A stretch of DNA of 64,000 nt. Source: Neelides folsomi (taxonomy: Eukaryota; Arthropoda; Collembola; Neelipleona; Neelidae). Numbering within the stretch: the first letter of the stretch is position 1; each line of letters opens with the position of its first letter. The stretch spans positions 1 to 64,000 of the forward strand of contig JAQGBZ010000121.1 in the NCBI GenBank assembly GCA_034687125.1, given 5' to 3'. Under the pieces are notes generated by a model, which did no database searches, was not told where the DNA came from, and saw only the letters and a list, made by a program, of their open reading frames with translations. Positions 23,806-37,400 of this stretch are shown here, in pieces. Both the position numbers and the translations under genes were made by a program.

Positions 23806-26800
23806 TAAACCGCAGAGTGGCCTCCGACTAACGACTATTTACAAAGACTCCCCCGTTTATGACCCTCCTTTTCCTAATCTCACTTCCTAATGCCACTGTC
23901 GTTAAATATCAAATTTCATCTCTCACTTCCTTCATTCCCCTTTGAATTATTTGAAGGTGTGGGCTTTGCACTTCCACTTCTCAATCTCAGTTTGTTTTTC
24001 TAATCCTCCACTTGATGACTTAAATACACCGATGGCAGGGCCGATTGATTGGACATGAGGGGGATTTCCAACATTTCCCTCAATATGGAACAAACGTCCA
24101 ACTTTCCCAGCCTAATACAAAACACAAAGATGGAGTCCATTTGAACAATTGGGCCAAAACTTTTCCGCCCGTCTATGGTGGTCAATTAAATAAGTTAGAA
24201 CAGAGAGTTACATTCTCCATTCCCGGGACAGGAGGCGGGCCGGGAGAAAAATTATTCTCCCGAGTTTCCACATACCGACCAGTACCAGATACACGGAGTG
24301 TATGGTATGGATAAAGACTGTGGACTCGATTAGGACAGAGACCAGAGGTCCAGTGGAATGTAATCACATTTCCCATATTTAATCAAATTTCCCGGGGCCG
24401 AGGAAATTAGGAGATAATTGAAAAATGGGCGATGCGTAAATTAGGGAAATGAATTGGAGGCACAATGAGGACGGAATTGTAAAAGAAAAAGGAAGATTAA
24501 ATGGGGGATATTCAGGAAGCCCAATTGTGTGGTAAATTCCCGCTTAAGGCCCGGGATCCGCCAGGGGATATATATGAAGATTGAAGAATGGGGAAGAATG
24601 AGTACAATGTTATAGTCCTCCAGCCCAGCCGGGAAAAAAGCAATTAAGAATTGAATGGAATGATTCTTTCCGAGGCCCCGAGATCCCTTATCAACTCCTT
24701 ATTATATCCCTTTAACCCGCTCAACCCAACCCTGGTAAACAAATATGAATCCCTCCAAAGCCTCATCAATGGACCCAACTAACGACCGCACAGAAGGATA
24801 AATACACCCCGCATTCGTCAAAGTCTAATGAATCCCAATTGAGAATAATTATAGTTGGAGCTGATTAATCTTGTTAGCAATCTTCATTAGCAAATGATGA
24901 TTGGAAGCCAAAGTTTTTGACTTTCCTCTGCGATGGCGGGAGTGAGGAAGTGGGAAGTTTGAAGACAACGAAATGAATTGATGACATGATGAGTTTGACT
25001 CCTGGCCCTTCGTCCCGGGTGGAGCCTCGAGGACTGCGGCGGCGAAAAGTTTCAGGTCGGATAATGGCCTTATAGCTCTCCCTATCCAGTCCATCAATAT
25101 ACGGGAGTGGATAGGGCAAATGTAGTTGGCACAAAATGGCCCACACCTGCTTGGCCCATTCTCCCGAAATCCTACAAAGCTGAATAGTTCCCTTCATAGA
25201 GGCAACCAATTCTCACCGGTTCTCAAATAGAATGATGGCCCCTGCAGAATGGCCAAAGGAGAAAATGCCCGAGAAAAGAATGCGTGTGTATTAAATCGGG
25301 GATTTGAGATGAGCCATTTGTATGCTTGAGGCGAAATGAAATGAACCAAATTCACATACGATACTTTTTAATTCATCGTTGCTTCATGATTTAGCTTATC
25401 GTGTTTTGATTTCAAGTTTCATCCTTCAATATGTTTTTATAATACCTTTCTTTGTACATATACAGAATCGCACCATGTATTGTAAGAAGTACAATGTGTA
25501 TTTTTATGTACGTCTAGGCAATTTGCTCACAATTTTGTGTTCATGCAATTAATTAAGTATAATTAACAGTTACTTGTATCTGCAACACTTAATTTATATA
25601 TTATATATAATAGCTTACTTCTTAAGATCAACTTGGATAAACATTTGTTAAGTACATATCATAACCATACATAAAATGACATACATTTTGTAAAATTATG
25701 TTTTAATTAATATTCTATCCAGTACATATGTTAGAGGCGAAACAGGTAAAGTGTGCACACGTTCGTTCTTTGTCCTATAAGTATATGAACTCTATAATGA
25801 TAAGTGTGAAGGTACTTAGAGATGCTCATTAATAAATTTGAATAAGTAGTCAACGCGTCAACTACGCAGAAGAATCTCGAGTTACAAAAGCAGCAGCAAC
25901 AGGATAAGTCAACGATACGTAAACACGAGGGTCCTTTGGAAGTTGGGATTAACTCATTCCCTTTCACCGCTCACTTCATAGATCAACTTCATAGATCAAC
26001 TCCATAGATCCCATCCTGTCCCATTACACCCATCTACTTATTTATTTCAATTCATCTCGAATCTCCCAACACACCGCCCACAGTTGGAACAAGTGGTGGG
26101 AGGAATGCGAGTGGAATTTCATCCAACTTACCAGATGTGGGAGATGAAAGGAATTGTTTTATTCCCCTCCCTGGCATGCAATGGGGTTCAAAATCATAAC
26201 TAACTTCTATTTAAAATGGGCAAGGAAGTGAAGACCAATCTAAGGTGAAAGTTGGAAGACCCTTCGTGCGGAATTTGGTAGAAGGAGAATTTGAGTGAGA
26301 AAAAAACGTATTTTATTTCTCTCCCACTCTCTCCGCACGAATGGTCCTCATAGTATTCGGATTCACTAATCTGAGATTGGTCTTGGAAAAGAGCCGTTCC
26401 GCAATTGGGCCGACTGGCTCTCAAGAGACTCTTACCCCGTCTCATGATATACCTACCTACACAATCCGCGGTATACTTGTTTGTTACACATATAAGGGAG
26501 CTACCATTAAGAGGATCTTATAGAATAAAATACCAATATTAGTTCACGCAATCGTCTCATTTCAATTCAGTCAGTTAAATATTTTTGTTAAATATATCGG
26601 GCTCAATTCTTAACCACTTGCTCCCTGGATCGATTTTCGAAGGCTTGAGCATTTAAACAAGTACGCAGCTTTCTCTGAAGAAGATCGACATCAACACGTA
26701 GGCTGAGACAACAACCACACACATACACAAAACAAATTTTAAATTTATAAGCTAAAAGAACCAAAGAATGATACATTCGGACCACGTCCGCCGAGTTCCT

Positions 26801-29800
26801 TCAAGTGTCAATCCAACCGGAGACACTTTGATAACTTTGATTTCTCCAATCGGATACAACCCATGTACATATTCCTGTATTGAATTTAATATACACAAGG
26901 TGATTGGGGAGAGGAAGAAATGAGCTGAGTTTGGGTTTATTTGGTAGGCAAATCCTCGTTTCCACTTCATGGTCCCTCCAAAACCAAGGGCACATTAATG
27001 GAGATTCTCCAGGAATGTGATGAAGTAAACCTGGAAAGCCTTCACCCATTTCCAGACCACCGTTTAGGCCCAGGATTTGGGAGGGGTTTTAAATCCCAGC
27101 CGGTGCTGATCCCTCCAAATGCTCTCTCCATTTCCTTACATTAAATTACGTCCAATTCAGCAAAGTTAATTACCTTCAAAACTGCTCAAAATATGTCCTC
27201 ATGAAGGGAATTTATCAGTCGCAAATTATCGGATTTCTTCAAGGCCTTGACGGATGTGGTGAACTTGTGGAGGCTTCCTTATTCAAATCCCAAATAAGGT
27301 CATTTGCCCCTTGTTGCTAAAATCCAAATTATTACACAAACCCAATTAAAGGAATGAGGGCTCGGGTGGGAATGAACCAAATCTAACTTTTCAAATCTCC
27401 CACCAGACATATTTTCCAAAGCGGATTACTTCTCGGAGAAAACTCAAAGCTCACTTTGGATTTAACGGTTTGTAATCAAGAAATGTAGAGGAAAGACTTA
27501 AACCACTTATGTCATTTATTACGTAATATGGATGTGCTTTTCAAATTTAATTCAAGGCCCAAATGGTTTGAACCCGATAAAAAGGAAATTAATTTAGAAA
27601 GGGAAAAAGCCTTAATCATATTCGAGTCAATATTTCCACAGAGCACATTGAAGCGACATATTGGGCAAATGGACTGATGGAGGGAATAAAAAATAAATCC
27701 GAGACACGAAGACGTTGAGGACCCTGAGAAAATGCAAAAGAGACATTGAGATTAAAAGGAATCTTCCCGAGTGAGAATTATCGAATTTCGAGTGGGGAGA
27801 AATAAGGATATAATTTTTCTGGAAGAATGGCTTGGTTGGCTTTAATAGACTCTCATCATATCTCCATATCTCCCCGATATATATGAACCTTGTTTCTAGC
27901 AGTTCTAGTAGTTTAGATTAGCAACGGCCAGAGTGGTTTTCTTTTCCAGACCGGCGTGTGCAGTCGAAGGTGCTCGGAAGGATCGAGGATTACAAAAGTT
28001 TTTGAATAGTTTTAAATCCTCTCGACTAAGCTCGTAAAATGATGATTATAGGAAGAAGCAACATAGATTGGTATACTTTCTCCTTCTGTGAATAATAAGT
28101 CTTAAGGGGCATTTCGCGAGTGGCTGTCAAACCTTTTCCCTTGCTCTCATCCATTTATGCAATATTCAGTGGAGTCGGAGAGTTCTCTAATTGAATGCCA
28201 TTTGGTAATGGAAAGAATACCTGACGAGCCAGGAAAGACTGTAAAATCTAAACACTCTGCAGATCTCTCCCGTTTGTTGCCAATTGGATCATCAAATCCT
28301 TGTCCTTCATTCTTGAGAAATTTGAGGGGATTCAGGTTGAGGGGAATTGTTGTAAGGTATGGGGGACAATGGGACAAATGGTTCATAGTGTTCTAATATT
28401 CATATATCCTGAAAGTCTTTTCTCGTAGGAGGTTTTATGTTCCCCTCCCCGTCCACTAAATGGAAAAATTTATGTAAATGGGAAAATTATTTTACATTGG
28501 AACCCATTTACCAGCCCTTTTCAATACATGTGAGGGGAATGGGAGGGAGCAAGGGAGCAGTAATGCTAATACCACACACATTCAGCTGGAAATGACATGT
28601 TAATAGATTAAAATTTAAATCTTCATTAATCTCCTTTGTTCGAGAGTGACTTGGGCGAATAAATGACAGGGTTCTTTCCACAACTCCCTGCGTTTGTCTT
28701 TTAATAATAAGGGAAACGGAGTGAGTCGGTAAGCTTGGTGATTACCTCATTAATTATTTTAACAACACGGCTTTCAACAGATTTGTAGAACCCCTTTCAT
28801 AACCTATAAATTTCTCACGGGCTTAAGGAAATGAATGAATTAGTCGAGGTAATCTCCAAAGAGACACATTTCCCTTTTCTCGTCTATTCAATTACAACTA
28901 CAATATTAAATTTGGATATGAAGGCTAATTGAATTACACCGAGTTCCTCGAGAGAACAGGGAAGGGGCATGGAATTAAGCTTTGGTTTAAATCTTTTCTT
29001 CTCGCCCTCCCTAATGAGATCATATTTGGTTGGGTGGACATTCCTAAGCCACCTCGCATTTGCCACTTCTCATCAACCTCTCGAGAGAAGAAGATCCAAA
29101 TTGAGATTCTCCCGCGAATTCCTTTTAATATTATGAGTCTTGGGAAGTAATAAAGAAGTGGAATAAATAAGGCCGAGTTTTCCCTATATTGAAAAATTTA
29201 ATAAACTTTCTATCGATTTTACGCCGTCAAAACCCGAGGCACATACAAGAGCCCCGAATTTACAGAAACGCATTCATGGGGAAAATTCTTTAAATTGTTT
29301 TCTCAGCTCAACTCTTCCAACTTTCATGAATTGAACATAAATAAAGAAGAGAGAGAAGGATAGTCCTAAAAGTAACAGTCCATTCCCAACCATTGGGATA
29401 AATACATACAATCATGGTGATAATACATGTATATTATATATGTTTAATTTAAACTAACTCCACATACCTAGGTATATCTTAGGTAGATTAGGTATTGTAT
29501 ATATGTACTAGTAGTTTTTATATAGGCTAGGTAGGTTGTATTTACAAGGAGAGAAATTCTACCTTCAACTGCTCTTGATTTACTTTGTAAACTCTGTGAA
29601 TAAATTTCCCTAAGCTTTCCTTTGTCCTTCTCGGCTCCTCCATTCAAAGGGGGATTCACCTTGTATTGATCCTCACCGCTTTTACGACATCAATCATCCT
29701 TTTGATTGTATGCATTTGGAAGTGAGTCCAAGATTGTCTCGACTAATGTACATGTAAGTAATACTCATAGTAAATCCACAATTATTCACCCACTCACACA

Positions 29801-31484
29801 GTCCCATTCACCCCATTGTCTTGAATGCAAGAAGGGGAAAAAGGAAACCTATAGCACCACGGCTAACAACCTCCAATTAGATCTACAATTATGGGACACA
29901 TACATCGCTATTCTAATATTCAATATCTTCCGTCTTCTAAAGGTAAGTAATGACTCTTTTGAGAGAAGTAATAATAAGTATACACATATGTTAGTTATTA
30001 GAGGTCTAAAATAGTATTGGCTATGAACTACTCGCTTTGGCAGCTCTCAGTTGCAGCTCTAATCGATCGAGTTCATCAATGACTCAATAAGACTATTTAA
30101 ACTTTCAGGATCCTTCACTCACTTAATAATTCACGGAGTGATGCGTACAGCCGGGAAGTGAATATTTTACAAGACCTTCATAAGTGGAGAAGATCCTTGG
30201 GTTCATCTGAGGGATCTATCAATGACTAATAATATGCTTATAACAGAGACGCGTCGCTGGTTTGTCAACCAATCATTGTCTTCCTCTTAGTAAGGCTAGC
30301 TGGGAAAGAAAGACTTCCTTTTTGACTTAATTGGTAAGGTGGTGTTGAATTGGGGTGGGCTACAAGCCAGCTTGTGCATTTTGGGGAACCACAGTTATGG
30401 GCTCACACATTGATGCTTATATACACATTAGAAATGATCCAATATTGACAGCCTCGACTGGCAACAATTAATAATTGTCAATGACAACATTTGGAAAGTC
30501 AATATCAGGTAAATTGTATCACACACAGATATCTTCTTGAACATAGCTCAAGGGTCCAAATGAATATTCGACGCATAAATTTATTCTCTGTGGGGAAGAA
30601 GTTGATTCTTTCACTTCCCCTTCATTTCACGACTTTCAGAAAATGGCTAACGAAGTAAACGTGAGTTCTGATGGGTTCAGAAGAATCATAAAATCCAAAT
30701 AGATGGGATGAATAATAAAAACTGATTTCTCAACTCATAGAATAGAAAATTAAAATTCAACTCCGCTGAATCATATTCACTCACTACATTTTAAAATGTC
30801 TTCTCCAGATATACATATGGTTATAAATGTAATAGGCAGTGGGGAATCTACATATTATTCTTCATAAGAAAAGAAAGACTAAAACTTCCAGACAATATGC
30901 TCAAAATACCAATGACAGGGAAAAGCCTTTCTCAATCCCATTTTCCTCGGGCAGTTCCCCAGAGTTGAAACACATATTTCAAATTTGAAAAAGAAGTGTT
31001 TGTAATTGAAGGAAGGATTTGCAGCCTCGCAAATGAAGTTTGGGGTTTGAGGGTGAATTAACCAGCTGTCATATTCAGGACCCGAGGTTCAAATGGGGAC
31101 TTGCTCTCAGAGAACGAAATAAATAAATCCCCTGACCGCAATTAAATTCAAATAATTTATCAACAAAGGAAGAAATCCAGCGGTGGGTTTAAAATTAACT
31201 TTTGGGTGTATGGGATTAAAAGTGGACGTTCCACGAGGCCGAGAGTCGATTCCGGCTCGCAATCAGAGCTAATGGAACGTGGAGAAATTAAAAAGGCTAC
31301 TTGTTGACTCAGGCGAATTTAAAAATAAGGGTCCAACTGCGGTTCACTTGACATCGAGGGAGAGTGAGGGGACACATAGAGTAGATTGATACAGGACACC
31401 ACTAGACACATAGAGAGAGATGTACGGAGAAAGCTAGTACCATGATCACAAAAATATATATAATACATCTTCCACATGAATGGT
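23806..31484. other. Higher-GC DNA without recognised genes
   Basis: The 7.7 kb between the candidate exon at 23.8 kb and the synaptotagmin 7 stop is noticeably richer in G+C than the DNA at 4-6 or 37-42 kb. It has many short open frames but no family motif on either strand. The last kilobase should include the Syt7 3' UTR. A TATATATGAA sequence near 27880, followed by sequence rich in splice-like AG and GT sites, might mark a noncoding transcript; this is weak. Confidence 0.4.
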
Positions 31485-34400
31485 CTACTCCGGCTTGAGC
31501 CTATGCCACTGGACAACTGTCTGGCGGGGTTTGGTGATCATGTCTTGCCAATGCTTCGTTTCTGAGGCCCCAGTCCCATTCTTGCCTGAAGGAAGATAGA
31601 AGGGCATGAGAATCGATGGGCGCGTGTGATGAAGGAACGGGAGGAAATTACCTGCTAATTGAATCCTCCCAATTAGCTCGTTCCTTCCTATGTTGTCAAA
31701 GTCCATAACTAAGACGTCGAGGGAGCATTCTCGGATTTTCTCCCACGGAACGTTGAAAGTGAACGTCTCGTTGAAGACTGGATTTAAAGTGCACTTGTAG
31801 ACAGGTGTCTTCCGTTTCTCGATCCGCTTGTCTCCAAATTGGAGCCACACTTTGACGTATGGATCTAAAGGGATGTCATAATAGTTCATCCAGCCCCCAT
31901 CCATCACGTCCCTTACCAGATTTCCCGTTGATGTCCTTTGCCTTCAGATTCCTGGCCTTGAGGAGCGTGAGAGTCAGATGGCTGTTGGTGGGATGATAGC
32001 AGAGGGACACTAACAGCTCGCCGCACTTGTCCTTTGCGGGAGGCTTGAGCGCCTTCCAAAACGCAGGTTTCTCAGAAAAGTCAACCTTTAATTCACAACC
32101 CAATTAGGGAACAGATTCGCATTAAAAAGAAGAAAAATTACCTGACACAAAGGGAGAAAAACTTCTCCGATCGAGTCGTCACGTGAAAATCTATCATAGT
32201 CAAATACGTGGAGATGGAGGACGCGGCTCTGGAGCTTTTGAATAGGGAAGCCTGGAAGGAGAAAGAGAGGTTTTAAAACCTTTGTCATCTTCCGACCACT
32301 CTAATCATTAGCAATTTCCTCCTACAATCCATATCCCTTCCATTCCTCGTCCTAGGTCGGAATAATGGAATTAAAGGAGAGAAATGTCTTCAATTCCAAA
32401 TGAGGTCCATTAAAAAGAAAGGGACTGACCCTCAAAGTAGAGAGTTTCGTTCCATCGCGGGTTGAGAGTTCGTCTTTTAATTTTCGTTTCGAGTCGGTGC
32501 TTCTTGTCGGGGAGCAGAGTGACTCGCACATAGGGATCAGACGTCCCTGAAATGTCTTTCGCTGGTAAGTCCTTTCCCTGGAAGAGATTCCCATTTAAGC
32601 CCATGGATAAAACCTCTCCATCCTTCACCCGGAAATGAACCGTCTCACCTGAATAATTCTCAAGATGAGAGTCATGTTTTCAAAGTCGTACTCGAGGCTG
32701 AAATTGATTTGTCCCACTGAATCCGTGGACTCTGTATTATCAATGTACATATCGACCAGTGATATCGATCTGTTCTGCCAGAATGCCATCTGAAAAAAAG
32801 TAACGGCTTACACTACTCCATTTACTCCATACACTTCCTCTAATGAACTCTCCAATCAATCATTCCTGAGAGGGCCGATGTGGGGTGTTCACTCCGAGGG
32901 GAATGATGTAAGCTAGATACTAAGGAGGATTAATGGAGAAAGAATTACAGCTGGGTGTTGGTCCTGCTTCACGTTCTGCAGCGACTTGTTCTGGACCGGC
33001 GGGGTTTTGACATCGGGGGTCACCGTCCCGGCCGAGCTCCCCGGCGAGCTCCCCGTCCCGCCGGCCCCCGCTGCGGTTCCTTTGCTCGACCCGGCAGTCC
33101 TAGGGAGAAACAAATCTCAGGGCCCGTCCAACCATGCAAACATGTCCAGGAGAAAGAGATAGTGTACGAACGACAGAGAGGCGGGAATTGTCAATGCGAC
33201 ACAATTAAAGGGGGGAGCGAGACGAGTCCACAAAGAGCGATTACCTCAACTACAACATTAATTTCACATTTTTACCCAACCAAGTGGAGTCGGAAGTGGA
33301 TGAAACTCCTTGTCCTTCAAACGGCCCTTAATTCCCCTGGGATCACTTAAATAGAGTCCAATTGGACCCGCAAAGTGAGCCTCTTAACGTCCCCCTCATA
33401 TCAAGCCCACTTTTCAAGGCTCATCCTTGAAAGGCCCCTATAAAGACTCAAAGGACCCTATAAACCCTCATTGTATATTGTGAAAACTCCTAAATATAAA
33501 AGGGGGAATTTCCCTTAACTTCTGACCATTTCCCATTGTTTTCACTCGGGTTGGGAAGGAAGTGGGCGCATTGGGCGCATCCAATAATATTTTTGCGACT
33601 TCCTCCAGGGAGAAAGTATTTGCAGAGCCACCCAGGTGAAGTGTAACTATTTCCCACCACCCCTCCCTCCCTCCTCCGGTAATTAAATAATCGGGAGAAA
33701 ATATTCCAAGACGTTCTGGAGGTGAGCTGATTAATTACAACCCAACCATTAATCTTAATTTGCGTCAATAATGAGGAAAGTGGTAGAGGTCTATGAGGGA
33801 GGAGGACCGGACCCATGCTGGTGATTTCAAATAATGAGCTTTAAATTTCGGGCCTGTTAATAATCTGGAAAATGAGGTTACGTGTACACTTGGGTTCGAA
33901 TCACCTCGTCCCTCCCCTTTTCCACAATACAGGAGGATCGCGGTGGCATGAGAATTCGGTCATTATAACCTTCCGACTACGACCATTCCCTTTCTCGTGA
34001 TCAAACTCCTCTCAAATTGTACTTTTATCAATTAAATCCTCGACCATGGTTATAATATGGACTTCTCCCATGAAGAAGTCAATTTTCTTTTGGGGCAAAA
34101 GGGCAACGGGGAATTAAAAGAGGATTGCCCCTAGTCCCGCTCACCTCCCTGCTTAATTCCCCATCATTTATTTAGGCGACTCCAATTAATGAATTATATT
34201 TCAATCGGATGAACTCTCTATTTATCAGCTACAAACTGTATTTATGAATTAGCCAGCTCCGCTTACTTCCAATTCCATGAGGCAAATTAAGGTCTTTGGG
34301 CTCAAATGTACACAAAATCCACTTTAAAGAGGAAGCCAAAATATCATCTTACAATTTACAACTTTGTATAGTAAATTCTCCGTAGAGCTTAAATCTCCAA

Positions 34401-37400
34401 ATAAATACATATTCAAATCCAACAGTTTGAAATCCAACTGCTAGTAAACAGTAAACCCAGGGAAATGCTTAATAAAAATAGAACCACCGAGGAATTTGTT
34501 TCTACATATTTAGATCTAAATGGCGTCCCAAATATTCTCATTGAACAGATTGCACAATCATTTCCCTATGTATATATAAATATTGTGAATTCCTCTTGTA
34601 ATTTAATAAATTAAGACATTGATTGTGTGGATTTGTTTAGCTTAGCGTTCCAGTGACTGCTTATTGTAATAGTTATAATAAGAGGCGTTGAACTGAAAGG
34701 AGCCATTCCAAAGATTTGTCAAACAATCAGCCATCCACCACCAAGATGAAAAAAGAGAAAAAAGTGAGGCACAACTCGGAATAAAAGACATCAAGTATGA
34801 ATTGTGAAATTTCTTACTCGAGCTGGGCCCTATGAATGTAAAATCGATCCGGTGAAAGGCAGCAAGACATAAATCACAAATACTCTTTGTTACTTTGTTC
34901 TAGGACATAAATACCGAGTGGGCCATCCGAAGATCCTCACCTCAGATGATTAAATGAAATTAGAATGACAAATTAGGAATTCATGAAGGAATTGGGGGTA
35001 ATTGGTCGTTTATGGCCGGGCTCATTCCCAGGTTCCCACATTGGGGGGATTGTCTGGGATGGGGCGGGAGCTGGACGAACTTCCATGTGACCTCCGGACT
35101 TTCCTCCCCAATTTCCATTCCTGAATAATTGAGAGGTGGGAGGGTGGGTTCCGGGGAGGAAATTGGGTCTACTATCGTGTGTGCGAGGAATACCGTAAGA
35201 GAAGAAGTGAGGTCTTACATGCTTTGAGAAAGGAATTTAGAGAGGGCAAGCTTGGATAGACTGTGACTTTTAAGGCCTCCAAACATTCTGGTTCACATAT
35301 AGGTAATATCGAGACGGGGAGAGAAGCGGCGGTGGCCAAGGGCGGCTCTTCAACGTCCTAACAGATCACTGGGGCACTCCTACTTGCTCTGCTGCTGGGA
35401 GAGAGTGACGAGAGAGCGGAGACTACTTGTTGTGGAGCCCCCAAGTGGGCCGAAGAACCTCCCGCGATCCATCGGGGCAGTCCGCGACGGACTCCTCACA
35501 CTCACTGTCGGTGGTGGTCGGGAGACCCAAGAGCCAACCCACACCTGGTCCGCATCACGTCTTGCACTGAGGGTCGCATTACGGTTTCTCCCCTTCGGAC
35601 CCTCACGGGGGCTGGAAGACGCACGCGGGAGAGGCGGCCACGACCGGAGCACTCCGCGTCGCTCCTCGTCGCTGCTAATTATTGCGTCATACCCGCTTTG
35701 TTATCTAATTGCCATATCAACCCCCGGTGGTCCTCATCTCCTTAATTACTCATACTTTCCCATGTCCTGCGTAGGAGAGGGCGGCCCTGGAAGGATGGCA
35801 CGAGCCAACTCACATTAAGGAGGTTCACTCAAGAGCACTCCTTTGTTTACACTCCCACATCGATAATCTTATCGAATTCCACCTCATACGAGGAACATAT
35901 TTGAGGACAAAAAGTCGGAATGATAATGTGGATCCGTCCCGGGTACACATTCCCGGTCAGAAATGCCGCAGGCGCCAAAGTAGAAATCGATACGGCTCGA
36001 AGAGAAGACCCGGCTCGGCCCCATTCTACTCACTACGGCCCCGTAGTCTTTCTGGAACATTGAGGTATCTTATCTTCAGCCCGATTCTCAGCCCGCCCCC
36101 CAGGTCCAATAATTACGCCAGCCAAGTGATCACTCTCCCGGACTTCCGCCTCACACCGAATATGAATAAAACCCGGGTTCCATCCAGGAGCGAGACATGA
36201 TTGGGAAACGGGGGTTATTGATATTAGGACTATGGCCGGAGAGCCCGAGAGCCTAACGAGCCTCGACGAGGGCCTGAGCGGAATAACAAGTGTTGAGAAA
36301 GGGAATGATGAATGAAAAGGGCAACTTCTAATGCTCGACTTACTTACTAGTCCCTTTCATAATCAATACTTCCACCAATTATCTTCTGAGAAAACAGGAG
36401 AGAAGGAATTTAATTTATTCCCCTTTTAATCCGCTCTCTTAATGAGGGAAAAGGCCCTGAGTCCAACTTATTTTTCCTCCTTTTCAAATTTGATAAACTT
36501 CATCTTATTTCGCAATTTATTTTCTCCAAGTTGAATGTCTGCCAAAGAGGTTTACACTCAAACTGAGCGGTTTACACTTTCACCGTGGCCACGGGAAATC
36601 GTGAAAACAACTCGTTCAGAACTCTTCCAAAAACCCCACAGTGAGATACTTTATATGCTTTATTTTACAATTCAAATGAATTCTTGTACACTCTAAGAAA
36701 CGTAGGGGGATTTGAAGAATTGGGAAGAAGTCTCATCTTCTTACATAGATTTACAACTTTACATCTAAAATTCACAAAGAGGTTAAGAAAGACGCTCCCA
36801 AACTTTCCCATTCCTGAATACCAATACATCAGGAATTTGAGTCCAAACTATCCCATTTACTTATATACGATATAACGATATATCCATCTATTCTATTTCC
36901 CGTATCCTTGCAATGTTCGTGCATGCATGTGGCAATACCAGCTGAGTAAATTCATATATTCTCTATAACCCACATACTTATATTTAATATAAATCCATAC
37001 ATATACATATCTGTACATACATACCTACGTAATATTGTAGCTGTAAATACTTAGGTATAACCTCTGACAATGAGTATATACTACTCCACATACATTTATT
37101 TAATAAATTTTAATGGTAGTTGTTTTTTAAGATAATAAATGTCTATATGAAAAATAGAAACATCCTATTCCTCCCATGTAACAATAAATATCAAATACAA
37201 AAAATGCTATTGACCTAAAATGTAAAATATGTAAACGAATGATAAAAGCTCCCTTTATACTTTATCTATGTATTCACATTCAACCATAGAATAATAAAAT
37301 ACTTATATTCCCCTTACACAAGTAAACATAATACAATGTAAGTAGTGAGATTTGATGACTATTTAGGATTTCCTACTCTTTGGGATTACGAAATGAAAAT

